Origin: Osedax fenrisi
Taxonomy: Eukaryota; Annelida; Polychaeta; Sabellida; Siboglinidae
DNA: 64,000 nucleotides
Reading direction: 5' to 3'
Assembly (NCBI GenBank): GCA_964019155.1
Contig: OZ025241.1
Span: forward strand, 7,675,681 to 7,739,680
Part shown: positions 51,987 through 63,759 of the stretch, one piece after another
Position numbering within the stretch: the first letter of the stretch is position 1
Layout of the letters: every line of letters begins with the position of its first letter
Position numbers and translations under genes: made by a program
Notes under the pieces: generated by a model
Databases searched by the model: none
Told to the model about the DNA's origin: nothing
Seen by the model: the letters and a program-made list of their open reading frames with translations, nothing else

Positions 51987-52779
51987 GTTATTATAAGCAT
52001 GGCTATATATACTTATTTATTATATTTAACTTTTATTATACTTTATTACATATATTATAATCGCTCAGTTAATATTATGCCTAAAAGAGGTTACAATATT
52101 ATACAATATTGAGTTTACAGAAAAATGCACAATTAAAAACAACTAAATGTCTATATTTCAGATTAATAAATTGAACAAATAAATTAATACTCATTGAATT
52201 ATATTACATATAAATTACAATAAATTAATAAATCACAAAAGTTAAATAAGCATTATGATATCATCACAATATAATGTAAAACACTCTAGTATACATTAGA
52301 TTATACACTATAGTATGTACTGTAGTATACACTATAGTATATATATATACTATTAAGTATACTTTGTCATCATTCGTACTTTTAAATCTGACACTAATAT
52401 AATACTTTAAATAATCTTCTTATTACCAATGCACATATTCACCAATATCTCACTATTATATATCTATAGAAGGTGGTATACAACAAATGAGATAAACCTC
52501 TATATTTAGTGAAAGAATCTCCTAGTAAATATGCATGACATCATCATACTGTAGATAACTTAAAAAGAAAAAACCTCTCTCTACCAAATCGTCATACTTC
52601 ACTGATATACTCAGTAGTTATGCCATATCTATTAAGAAATCTAACAAATTATATTTAATCTTAGTAGTAAAAACCGCACCAAGCTAAACAAAATTATAGT
52701 ATTATCAATGTATTTCCTAACATCAACTCGGCACAACTCAATCTCAATTTAAAAACGACTTAGAATCACTGGTAATGTT
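50856..52779. other. Spacer after the receptor gene, very AT-rich
   Basis: Long (AT)n tracts at 50,968-51,020, 51,121-51,161 and 51,940-51,983; a short repeated piece AAAGTAATACTATTGTATAT at about 51,445-51,500. No exon. Confidence 0.5.
51111..51116 (+). terminator. Candidate polyadenylation signal AATAAA for the receptor
   Basis: AATAAA about 255 bases after the stop codon, after a TGTA-rich stretch. In DNA this AT-rich such hexamers occur by chance, so this is only the first good candidate. Confidence 0.35.
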
Positions 52780-53760
52780 TTTCGGTTCCAACATATGACA
52801 TTGTACTCTCTCTCTCTGATGAAATCCTTGAAAACCAATTTCCCACTTGATCCTATTCCACTCAATCTACTTTGTTCATTACCACTATCTTTTATTGAAC
52901 TTATTAATGAAATCATTCATAAATCCCTTATATAATATATTGTTCCACATTCATGCCTTATTCCTATTTAAAAAATCTACTCTTGACTAATCAAATTTAT
53001 CAAGTTATCGTTCAAAATACCAGATATCATCCGTATATAAAACCTTAGAACGATTTGTGTCCACTCAACTTATTAATTACATTACATTAAATTATATTGT
53101 TTATAAATATCATATCGTATCTTCCTCATCGTAGTACCGAAAATGCCCTATTTTGATCATTAATGATATTCTCATATCGCTTGAAAAATTAAGCCCGATG
53201 CAATATCATGATAGGCTTATCTAGTGCTGTTGATACTATCAATCATACTATCCTTTCCATTATACTTGAATGAATGAAATTTGTATATACGGTAAAGTCC
53301 ACAGTTGGTTTATCTCTTTTGTTTCATCTAGAATATCTTGGGTGAATATTACCTCCTCGTAATATCCTCAGTATTCCACTCTTCCATATGACTCTGTTAT
53401 TGGCCCTATATCGTTCATTATTTACATTCTTCCTATAACTTTTTCATAAAATCATAATATTCACTATATTATGTATGCCGATGATCTACAGATATATATG
53501 TTATTTCCTAGGTCTGGGGATTTTGATCTGATTCAAATATTTTTGTTTAATTGTATTACTGATCTCACTGAATGGTTCTCTCATGACTCTCTTTCCATAA
53601 CTATGACTAAAACTGATACTATCATATTCTCTAGACCAGGTTATCTTCTATCAATTATTCATCCTTTTCTACTATCTTGGAATTCTTCCAACTTATCAAT
53701 TTATAACTACAATTGGTTTCAATATAATCTCTTACCTAGACTACTCTCCATACATTAATA
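52780..53760 (+). mobile_element. Decayed LINE reverse transcriptase with YADD motif
   Basis: Plus strand. AVDTINHTILSIIL (about 53,225-53,270), GPISFIIYILPI (about 53,403-53,440) and MYADDLQIYM (53,471-53,500), then DLTEWFSHDSLSITMTKTDT and IIFSRPG, in the order of non-LTR RT palm motifs. KTNFPLDPIPLNLL at about 52,830 fits the upstream P..K....D element. Frameshifts and stops between blocks: pseudogene. It resembles CR1/Jockey elements. Confidence 0.8.
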
Positions 53761-53869
53761 ACATGATACGCACCACCAATATTTTCTATATAATATATGA
53801 AAATCTTCCCAAGCAACCAAACGCGTTGCGCGTCAACGTAACATATATAACAACGTTCCACCAGTGTAT

Positions 53870-54120
53870 ATATTATGGGTCAAATAAACACTTTGGATAT
53901 AATTATTTTATTTATGCAATATATGTTCCAATTTTGTATATTTTATAGGTCAAATAATCACTTTGGATATGAATATATTATGTATTCAATGTATGTTCCA
54001 ATTTTGTATATTTTATAGGTCAAATAAACACTTTGGATATCATTAATTTATGTATTCAATATATATTCAAATTTGTATATTAATATATACAATTGTATAA
54101 GTCAAATAAATACATTGGAT
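53870..54120. repeat. 70-bp tandem repeat, about 3.5 units, directly after the LINE
   Basis: TATAGGTCAAATAAACACTT followed by TGGATAT and a TATGTTCCAATTTTGTATA segment recurs at 53,875, 53,945, 54,015 and, diverged, 54,097. It may be the satellite-like 3' end of the neighbouring retroelement. Confidence 0.85.
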
Positions 54121-54258
54121 ATTACAACAGCGATATCTATTGTGAAATATTATATTTTATAAAATATATCTATTATCAATAATAATTATTATTAATAGAA
54201 TTATATATCAATATAATTGTATAATATATACACACGCACACACATACACACAATCATA

Positions 54259-54300
<42 letters not shown>

Positions 54301-54504
54301 CTATTAGTGTTAATTTATACACTTATTTCTGTTTAATATTTCTGTGATTTATTTCACATCCCACATTAAAGTACTAATGCACTAATGAACTAATTAGTTC
54401 ATTAGTTTGTAAATATACATCATTATAATGGAATATGTATATAAGATGTAATTAGGTAAAATAACTATAAATAATATGATTAATACGCAATAAATATTAG
54501 ATAT

Positions 54505-55090
54505 TTTCTAGTTTTTCTACTACATATCTATAAATAGAGGTTCATAGCATTCCACGAATGTATTATATCATACATGTCGTAAATACTGTATGAAATGAAG
54601 CATTACAAAAAGCCACGCTAATTGCGTCACCCACCACACCCAGTGCGCAGGTAACTGTGTTCATCGATATAAAGAAATTGACTTTCTTTATATCGATAAG
54701 TGTATTATTGTGGAAATTGTGTTTAGCGCGAAAATTGATATTAACGGTATTGATTAATTACTTCATTATTTGCTAATTCTTCCTATGTATTAAACTTCCT
54801 ATATTGACAATTTATCAATATTTAGATTGTTTATTACAAGTTGATTTAATAAGGTAATATAAAATAGTATTGTTAAATATAAAAATATAACATATATAAT
54901 TGATAGATGTTATACTTTATCATAGAGCTAGAGAAAAGCTCTCTAGCTCTATATCCTTTATGCATAATTATATATTAATAGTATGGGATTTACTAAAACG
55001 CAGTTGTAATCCTGTTGTAATTTTATAATATGTATTTGTATATAATATACTTAATGTTATACTTTGATACTATAGTATAGTATAGTATAG

Positions 55091-55122
<32 letters not shown>

Positions 55123-55700
55123 CACGCACAGATACACACACAAACATACACACATATATTATAGATATAAATAGATATTATATAGTTGTTCTACCACATA
55201 TCTATACATAGATGTACAGAGCATAACAAGATTGTATTATAGCATACATGTCGTGATTATGTGTGAAATGAATCGTTACGACAAGACACGCCCAAAGGGC
55301 GTCGCCCATTGCATCATCCAATGCGCAGGTTATTGTGTATGGCGCGAAAATTGAAATCAACGGTATTGTTTATTTATTTCCTTATATATACACTTCCTTT
55401 TATTCTACTTCCTTTAAAGACAACTTACGAATATTTAGATTATATATCATATATACTACGAGTTGATTTAATAAGGTAATATAATAATCTTATTGTTAAA
55501 TATAAACATATATACTTATATAATTGTTAAGTGTTATCCTTTATCATAGAGCTAGATAAAACCTCTCTAGCTCTATGTCCTTTATGCATAATTATATATT
55601 AATATTATGGGATGTACTAAAACGCAGTTGTAATCCAGTTGTAATTTTATAATATTTATTTGTATATAATATACTTAATTTTATAGTTTGATACTATATA
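54505..55700. repeat. Tandem segmental duplication, two units of ~0.6 kb
   Basis: Unit 1 (about 54,505-55,090) and unit 2 (about 55,175-55,700) share CTACTACATATCTATA-like starts, TGCGCAGGT, GGCGCGAAAATTGA...AACGGTATTG, a TAGAGCTAGA hairpin and an AAAACGCAGTTGTAAT end. Each is preceded by an (AT)n/(CA)-rich stretch. Unit 1 carries about 60 extra bases with a perfect 15-bp hairpin (ATCGATATAAAGAAA, loop TTGAC) absent from unit 2. No coding capacity. Confidence 0.85.
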
Positions 55701-56440
55701 TATATATAATATATATTATATTTTATAATTTATATATTATAATCAATAATTGATATTAAATATTCAAAATAATAATGTATTTATAGTACAAATTTAGGTT
55801 TTAAAGATTGTTATTAATATGTTGTTGCTCAGTTGTAATTGTATAACAATGCATAACCTTGCATACATATACCAGTAGTAATTTAAATATATTCAAAATT
55901 AATGTGTTTACTGCAGTAATAATTTAATAAGTAGTAATATATCCTGTTATAATATACATATACCATTAGTACTACATGTATATTATAAATCGGCATTCAA
56001 GTCGTATATATAATTAGTAATTAAACTTAATATTTTAATATAAGCCATTTTTACTCAATTTTGTAAAACTATTTACAAAAATATATTAAAACATAATATT
56101 TTAACATAAGGCATTTTTTAGAAATTTATGAAAAAATCATATTAATATTATACTATATTATACCATATTATACTATATATTATATATAATATCAAAGTGT
56201 CAAATTATGTTTAACATGGGTAAATATGTATTATGCATTATTATAAAATTACAACTGGTTTACAACTAGGCAAATAACAATTAATAACAATCTTTAAAAC
56301 CTAGAATTTTACAATAAATACATTATTATTTTGATCATTTAATATAACTTATTTATTATAATATATAATATATATTATATATATATAGTATACAAATATT
56401 AAATTAAGTATATTATATACAAACAAATAATATAATATGT
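55650..56440. repeat. Long inverted repeat, ~210-bp arms with ~370-bp spacer
   Basis: Left arm 55,650-55,860 and right arm 56,230-56,440 are reverse complements with moderate divergence; both hold TTTGTATATAATATACTTAA, AATAATAATGTATTTAT and TAGGTTTTAAAGATTGTTAT. The right arm also carries the inverse of the CAGTTGTAAT box of the preceding duplication. Confidence 0.8.
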
Positions 56441-56597
56441 ATAAATATATAATATAAACATTATTATATGGGAATATGTGTATAAGTTATAATTATAATA
56501 TCTATAGATAACATACAACTATTAATAATATGATTATATATATATGTATATATATATATATGTATATATATGTATATATATATATATGTATATACAT

Positions 56598-58029
56598 TAG
56601 TGCTGTAAAATTATTACTTATTAATTATATAGTATTTTAATAATTATTAATTATTCAATTCTAATTTACTAATTAATAATTATTTATCAATACTTATTAT
56701 TAATTATATATTATTTTAATAATTATATACCAATACGTATTATTAATTAATAACAATTAAGTATATATTAATAATTATTAATTATATATTATTTTAATAA
56801 TTATTCAATTTTAATTTACTAATTAATAACTAGTTATTAATACTTATTATTAACTAATAACACTTAATTATATATTAATAATTATTAATTATATATTATC
56901 TTAATAATTATTTATCAATAATAATTTGTTAGTAATAATAATTAATTGTATATTAGTAATTATTGTTTATATATTATTATAATAATTATTACGCGCTAAG
57001 TTAGGTGAATATTCTATATTTAACTATGATCATAGTCGACTCACGAAACATGAATACTGATCATAAGATAATTTACTATGCACACAGTTATTTAGGTCAG
57101 CAAGGGATTATAATTATACAATGCTTGCTTGATTACTATGCATTTATATTCACATATAAAACATATGTACAGTGTATGTCGTACATACACATATATGCGT
57201 GTAACCATATATGTATATTAAGTATATAATATACAAATAAATATTATACTATGTATACTATTATTCAATTATAATTATTAAGTAATAATAATTAATTGTA
57301 TGTTATTAATTATTATTTATATATTATTCTAATAATTATTCAATTATAATTTACTAATTAATAATTATTTATCAATACTTATTATTAATTAATAACACTT
57401 AATTATATATTAATAATTATTAATTATATATTATCTTAATAATTATTTATCAATAATAATTTTTTAGTAATAATAATTAATTGTATATTAGTAATTATTA
57501 TTTATATATTATTCTATTAATAATTATTACGCGCTATAGCGCTATAACTTATAAGTTATGTGAATAATTCTATATTTAACTATGACTCAGTGAAACATGA
57601 ATAATAATCATAAGATAATTTACTATGCACAAAGTTATCTAGGTCAGCAAGGGATTATAATTATACAATGCTTGCTTGATTACTATTCATATATATTCAC
57701 ATATAAAAACATGTGTACAGTGTACGATGTACATACACAGATATTCGTGTAACCATATATGGTATATTAAGTATATACTATACAAATAAATATTATACTA
57801 TGTATACTATTATTCAATTATAATTATTAAGTAATAATAATTAATTGTATATTATTAATTATTATTTATATATTATTCTAATAATTATTCAATTATAATT
57901 TACTAATTAATAATTATTTATCAATATTTATTATTAATTAATAACAATTAATTATATATTATTAATTATTAATTATATATTATTTTTATAATTATTAATT
58001 AGTATAGTATTTTAAATTTTACAGCATTA
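56598..58029. mobile_element. hAT-like non-autonomous element, 1,432 bp, perfect 8-bp TSD
   Basis: Terminal inverted repeats TAGTGCTGTAAAATT (left) and TAATGCTGTAAAATT (right, inverted), one mismatch. The octamer ATATACAT stands on both sides (56590-56597 and 58030-58037). This fits hAT transposition. The interior is two direct units of about 545 bp, each with a GC-richer core near 57,000-57,240 and 57,535-57,780 (ACGCGCTA ... GGTCAGCAAGGGATTATAAT), and a partial third, separated by ATTAATAATTATT arrays. The 74-codon frame at 57005-57229 lies in the core and is not conserved as a frame in the second unit. No transposase. Confidence 0.8.
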
Positions 58030-58199
58030 ATATACATATATATATATATATACACGATTTATTTAGTATCATTATATACCAGTATACCGCCATTTAATTA
58101 TTATAAATAAAATATATTTTAAAACTTTGAAAAATGTTTAACAATATTCTTTAAGGGCATCCTAGTATCATCAAAAATAACGCCAATATTTACATGTAA

Positions 58200-58330
58200 A
58201 TATGTTCAAGATCATCTCCATTATCGCTCTAGATGTCCTCCGTATGCTATCCGGGATCGCCTCCGGTATCGTCTTCGTGAATGCCATGTATCTAAACTTG
58301 TTGGCCAGCTTCTAGTCCGGCAAATTGAAT
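58200..58330. other. GC-richer block with related copy at 58.66-58.76 kb
   Basis: On the plus strand it can be read MFKIISIIALDVLRMLSG then IASGIVFVNAMYLNLLASF to a TAG (38 codons, hydrophobic); on the minus strand KLANKFRYMAFTKTIPEAIP continues through a possible AG/GT pair (CTAG acceptor, CATGTAAAT donor). Neither matches a family I know. A second block at 58,660-58,760 repeats CCGGTATCGTCTTCGTGAAT. These could be diverged exons, or a repeat. Confidence 0.3.
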
Positions 58331-58367
58331 AGTCAAGATACAGAAGTTAGTATTTAATGTATACATC

Positions 58368-58406
<39 letters not shown>

Positions 58407-58659
58407 TTATATATATATACTTATATAACTATACATAGTACGTGCAATGCATACTTCGTGCGTGTGTGCCTAGGGAACGCAGCCCTCCCTGATTGGCTAA
58501 GGGATAAATATACCACGCGATACCTTGTACCTGTTTGCACTTGTATGGTCCAGCTAGTCTATTATTCATTATATACAACTAGTTACATTATACATATATA
58601 CATATGATTGTATCATCATAATTGATTTATATTAATATACAATTTATAATTTCAGAATA

Positions 58660-58760
58660 AACAAGATGATCTTCCTGCTTGGCTATGGTGAATATCTCCA
58701 TGAATATGTTAAATATCATCTCTAGGATCCGGTATCGTCTTCGTGAATTTCATATATATA
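58660..58760. repeat. Related block to 58.2 kb
   Basis: Shares GATC.CCGGTATCGTCTTCGTGAAT and a preceding ATCTCCAT/ATCATCTC motif with 58200-58330; its open frames are broken. Confidence 0.4.
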
Positions 58761-59017
58761 TATATATATATCTGGAATTATACACTGTGCTATTTAATGA
58801 ACATAAACCTATTCGCATACTATATACTATATATGTATATTATAATCATATATGATCATATATGTATACATACTTGTATTATTATCATTATAAATATACC
58901 CTTGCAATCGCAGTTTATTATTATATATATTATTCACGTGTTATATCATATCCGTATTTTGTGTATTGTTCCTTGTAATAAATGAATGAATTGTTTTACG
59001 TTTCTTTTTTACTGTGT

Positions 59018-59386
59018 ATAGGTAAAAATATACGTTCCAATTGGTGTTTATTTATGGGTAAAAATAAACGTTCCACTATGTGTTTATTAAGGGTAAAAAT
59101 ATACGTTCCACTAGGTGTTTAATCATGGGTAAAAATATACGTTCCACTAGGTGTTTATTAAGGGTAAAAATATACGTTCCACTAGGTGTTTAATCATGGG
59201 TAAAAATATATGTTCCACTAAGTGTTATTTATGGGTAAAAATATACGTTCCACTAGGTGTTTATTTATGGGTAAAATAATACGTTCCACTATTGATTTTT
59301 TGTATGTAAAAGGAAACCGTTTCTCTGCTCACAAACTACCTATGATTCGACCACCTAGTGGAACATATTATTTTACCTATAATGTT
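59018..59386. mobile_element. TIR element made largely of a ~37-bp tandem repeat
   Basis: About eight copies of GGGTAAAAATATACGTTCCA plus CTAGGTGTTTATTA run from 59,018 to about 59,290, and a single inverted copy (CCACCTAGTGGAACATATTA to TTTTACCTAT) closes the element at about 59,355-59,386. The repeated unit is thus an amplified terminal inverted repeat. An 81-codon frame (59222-59467) running out of it is not supported as a gene. Confidence 0.6.
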
Positions 59387-59519
59387 ACGTTGCGGCAACT
59401 AGATTCTGGTTGCTTGGGTTGTTATAAGCTTACCTTTGCCATGACTAAATGTGTATTGACTCAATAGTATTCTGTAGACTTATATATTACTGTTCATTAT
59501 TATGTAATTTACATGTTAA

Positions 59520-59960
59520 CCTTATGTATAAACATGACCGTATTCAACGTCGTGCTATACATGTTAATTAAACTAAACTATTCCTTAATAAGTTATATAT
59601 CTGCTTTAATTATAACAATAGGGTAAGATTAGATATATTTGTATACATAGGCTATTATGTAATATACATAATGTTATACACCTTGGATTTCCTGAATATC
59701 TAGCTCAATCTATTATTATTCAGAGTTTGAATATATTAATAGATCTAGTCGGAAGTGCCACATCATGAAATTGGTGCTACGGCAAGGCTCAACATCTTTA
59801 GCCTACACTGAATCAGCTTTCTAGGTTAATGCTCCGAAAAGCTGGAATTCACTGCCAATATGTTCCATTTGTTTACTTTATATAATAGATAGATGTGAAA
59901 ATATTACATAATAACTTAACATCAACCATAAGGGACCTCTCTTAGACATTTCTCCACGCG
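59520..59960 (+). mobile_element. Decayed LINE C-terminal remnant, same family as 23 kb
   Basis: Reads IQRRAIHVN at the start and, in a shifted frame near 59,750-59,870, SRKCHIMKLVLRQGSTSLAY then TESAF and VNAPKSWNSLPICS, interrupted by a TAG. QRRAI and SRKCH segments match the copy at 22,980-23,310. Pseudogene. Confidence 0.65.
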
Positions 59961-61257
59961 CTTAGTTACACGACAACAACAATTATGCAAGATATCCATC
60001 TCCAACTATATTATCTTAGATTAATCTATCGAATATTTTCGTTACTATTATATCTATATTCTATTAAACCTAGATTCATCACGTATTTCTTAGTGATACG
60101 TTTTGTAAGATACAATAATATCGATACAGACAATGTGGTTTTAAAGCAATATTATAACTTAAATTGTAATTAAATAACACTATGAATAAACAAATTTATA
60201 AAACCAATTATTCGCTCACACATAAATCGATGCATTATTTTATTCAAACCACTTGACACTACTACATATGATCTATTTGACGTTATAAACTCTGTTACAT
60301 ACGTTATACAATAAATCGTATTACAAACTTTACATTTAAGAAATAATTAAAAACTTGAGTGGTCACTTACTTTACAATTCGTAAAATGTATGAACCATAC
60401 ACGAAGGTAAATTGTTAATATGAACGATAATTTATGATCAGGAAAAGTAATTGTTTAACACATTTCATCTTATATATTTCGGTATTGATATAAATAATAT
60501 ATTCTTATATAATGCTGGTTATGAGTTACAGTATCTATTATTTAAATAAATTAATCTAAAATAATAAAGTAATAGACAACATAAGTAGTATGACAATATT
60601 TTATTACAAACTTCTAAAAAACCAAAATATGCGAAATGTTTCACACTAAATATTTGGATAATATTTATTTCACCAATAATGATATATTAATTAGTCTACC
60701 CTTTATTTTTATTTATGTTTATATCATAATCATAACACTTTTTATATCCGCTTTTTTTTACAAATTTAACAAGTTATCATCTAATCAATTTATGATACTT
60801 AAGTATAATTTTAATAACGTATATTTTAGATTATAAGAAATATAGTATTTATAATAATTAAAAAAATAATAGATTATATGACTTATAATTATTATTAATT
60901 AATTGTATATGTATATAAATTCAAATGTGGCATCTATACTATAGTATACCCTAACTTTACCTATACCTTATACCTATACCAGTATAAAATGGTAGTCATA
61001 TCAATAAGTATTACTATTTTTTATAATTACCGAGGACATGTATACATCTGATAACAGTATATAAATATATGTATATGTATATGTATATATATAATTTATT
61101 TAGATAATAATTAATTATTTATATTAATATCACATTAAAAAAATAACATAAAAATTGATGTTTTATTATATTAAAATAAGTATTGTTTGTATGATGTTTA
61201 TAATGGTTATATATAGATATTTAATATATACAGAGATTTCAAGATATGAAACGACTA
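59961..61257. other. Spacer between the LINE remnant and the ABC transporter
   Basis: AT-rich; short open frames at 59985-60173 and 60636-60836 without recognisable features. On the minus strand an AATAAAA at about 61,162-61,168 is a candidate poly(A) signal for the ABC transporter, about 90 bases past its stop. Confidence 0.45.
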
Positions 61258-61413
61258 TTATTCGCAAATATTGTTATTGATCTGAATATCATGGTAGGCC
61301 TCTTTAATCCGGATGGTGCGAATACGGAACGCAGCGCTCTCGCACAACTGTGCGATTCTCTGGAACACCGTGTCCCAGTCGTTCCCTATTCCATTCGACA
61401 CTCGCAGAACGAT
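61258..61413 (-). CDS. ABCA last exon with stop
   Basis: Acceptor TTATTCTAG (minus strand), phase 0. Reads IVLRVSNGIGNDWDTVFQRI, AQLCESAAFRIRTIRI and KEAYHDIQINNNICE, then TAA. 51 residues; the C-terminal regulatory tail is short compared with vertebrate ABCA proteins. Confidence 0.85.
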   Translation of the reverse strand: MVLRVSNGIGNDWDTVFQRIAQLCESAAFRIRTIRIKEAYHDIQINNNICE

Positions 61414-61481
61414 CTAGAATAACAACAAATATATGAATTGTGATTACTTATACTAATCAGATCTAAACATATTGTTTATAA

Positions 61482-61523
<42 letters not shown>

Positions 61524-61658
61524 TAAGGACGATAATAATATAAATTATTACATTTTAGTTTAAAGTCATTCATTAGAAATAAAAACAATTAAAATATAAA
61601 TTACAAAAGAAAAGAGAAATCATAAAGTGTTCTTCAATCACACAATTATTATTATTAA

Positions 61659-61709
<51 letters not shown>

Positions 61710-62015
61710 TGTTACCTTATTATAGGAAATATCGATAACCGATGAAGCAGGTAAAACTTCTCTAGCGTAAAGTACGCCCTCTTCCCCGCCCATAACTTCT
61801 CCCCTAGCCCCGCCTCCAACTCTAAGGCCGTAACGAATGTCTATGACGAATCCCTTCGAGTATAGACCGCGGATTTGACCGGAAGTACCCTCTGTGACCA
61901 TCTCTCCCTTGGACAGCACTCCGATACGGCCGCAGGTGGAGTGGCTGTCTTGAATACTGTCAAAGTGGTCAAATGTCAATCTATCGTATTTTAATAATTT
62001 ATTATTCTTATTCTC

Positions 62016-62049
<34 letters not shown>

Positions 62050-62242
62050 TACGTGTGCAAGTATTAGAATAATAGAATTACTAATACATAGATTATATAT
62101 ATATATATATATATATAATACTTGTGAGAGGCGATCATTATAGTGGTATCATCTCGTTTTGCACGTTGTATTATCGTCCACGCCAGTTTACGGGACAGGG
62201 GATCCAAACCTGCGTTGTAAATTATACATTACACATATGCAT

Positions 62243-62283
<41 letters not shown>

Positions 62284-63239
62284 CGTGGAAAGCATATGCT
62301 TACAATAATATACACACAATAATATAATTGTTTTAATAGTAAGTCTTGGGAACTACATATTCAAGTATTGAAATATATAAGTTATTGTTGCCAGTATTTA
62401 TGAAAACTAAAATTTTATTTTATACATATATTGTTTATTTAGAATTTTAACAGGAATTTTCAAAAAAATAAGTGAGGTAAGGGGGTAGTGGCCAAGGAGG
62501 GAATAGTGGCCGTTTTAATTAATGCTTAAATGGTGCTTGATAGGATAAAAGTTATATATACAATATTTAAATAATCAAAATATCTATAATATATAGTACA
62601 TTTTTTTTTAAAGTATTAATTAATTACACTAATTTATTATATAATCATTTATTGTCAAATTTTGACAAAAAACATGATTATATATATTTATGCTTATTTA
62701 TGTGTAAGAGTATATGTATATATAATTAAATCATTGAATCAAATAAGGTGCGTATGCATCATAAATATAATTATTTAATATTACATAATTAAAAAAATAT
62801 AAATCGAATACATTACGAGACACCTATCGCATTTTCTGGTACTAACGGCCACTACTAGAACCTTGCCTTATTTTAGTGCTTTTTTTAATGCCTAATCAAA
62901 CGTTTATATTATTAGGTTAAACACTTTATATATAAAAGTGAATTCACAGTATTCTAGAACTATATGATTTCTGGTTAATTCAAAAAAAGAATAGCTTAAC
63001 ATTCAGTATTTATCGATATATTAGAAATCTTATGAGGCATATTAATTATCGGCCACTACCCCCTTCCCTCCCCTACATTTTTTTTTTTAATTTAATTTAA
63101 TTTTTTTCTTTATTCATTTTATATCATTTATTATATTCATTTATTACTTTTATTTATTTAAATAGTTCTCTTTATTATCTTAATAGGTGAAAGACTTGGC
63201 AATACTTGCTTTTTAATTGCCAAATCTGATATTATTATG

Positions 63240-63290
<51 letters not shown>

Positions 63291-63711
63291 TAATTAAATA
63301 GACAAATTAATGAGAATATTTGTATATAATATATTTTACCGAGAATAAAGATAAACAAATATTTGTATATAATACCGATATTTTATCATGTATGTAAACG
63401 TATACTATGTATACTTTTTTATGTATATCATTTTATAATATATATAAATTAAAAAGTACTATATAATAATTGACTATATTCATAAAGTACGTTGATATGA
63501 TACACTGAACACGTGGCATGTATTTATTATAACCAGAAGTAGGTTCATCGAGTAATAACAATCGTGGTTTCACTATGATCGCTATAGCCAGACACAGTTT
63601 TCTTTTATTTCCTCCGCTATAATAGATATATTATTGACATTAAATATTTTAATAATATTTTAATTATTAAATTCAATAATATATTTAAAAATGATGGTAT
63701 AATGATGTAAA

Positions 63712-63759
<48 letters not shown>

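Larger units (their letters stand above)
868..63756. repeat. Dispersed (AT)n microsatellites throughout the window
   Basis: Pure or nearly pure AT dinucleotide tracts of roughly 25 to 55 bases recur every 1-2 kb. The most prominent are near 2731-2790, 8838-8887, 9595-9630, 16318-16350, 18218-18260, 20921-20969, 22221-22256, 23871-23903, 24062-24107, 26028-26072, 32308-32355, 36892-36936, 45313-45351, 47140-47180, 50968-51020, 51121-51161, 51940-51983, 61664-61702, 62247-62282, 63240-63276 and 63713-63757. Several touch the ends of interspersed repeats. They create tyrosine/isoleucine open frames that are not genes. Confidence 0.95.

Noticed and set aside
61638..62060. 140-codon minus-strand frame read as one protein
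   Set aside because: Only 61716-61956 is exon; both ends are microsatellite translations, and phase with neighbouring ABCA exons fixes the boundaries.
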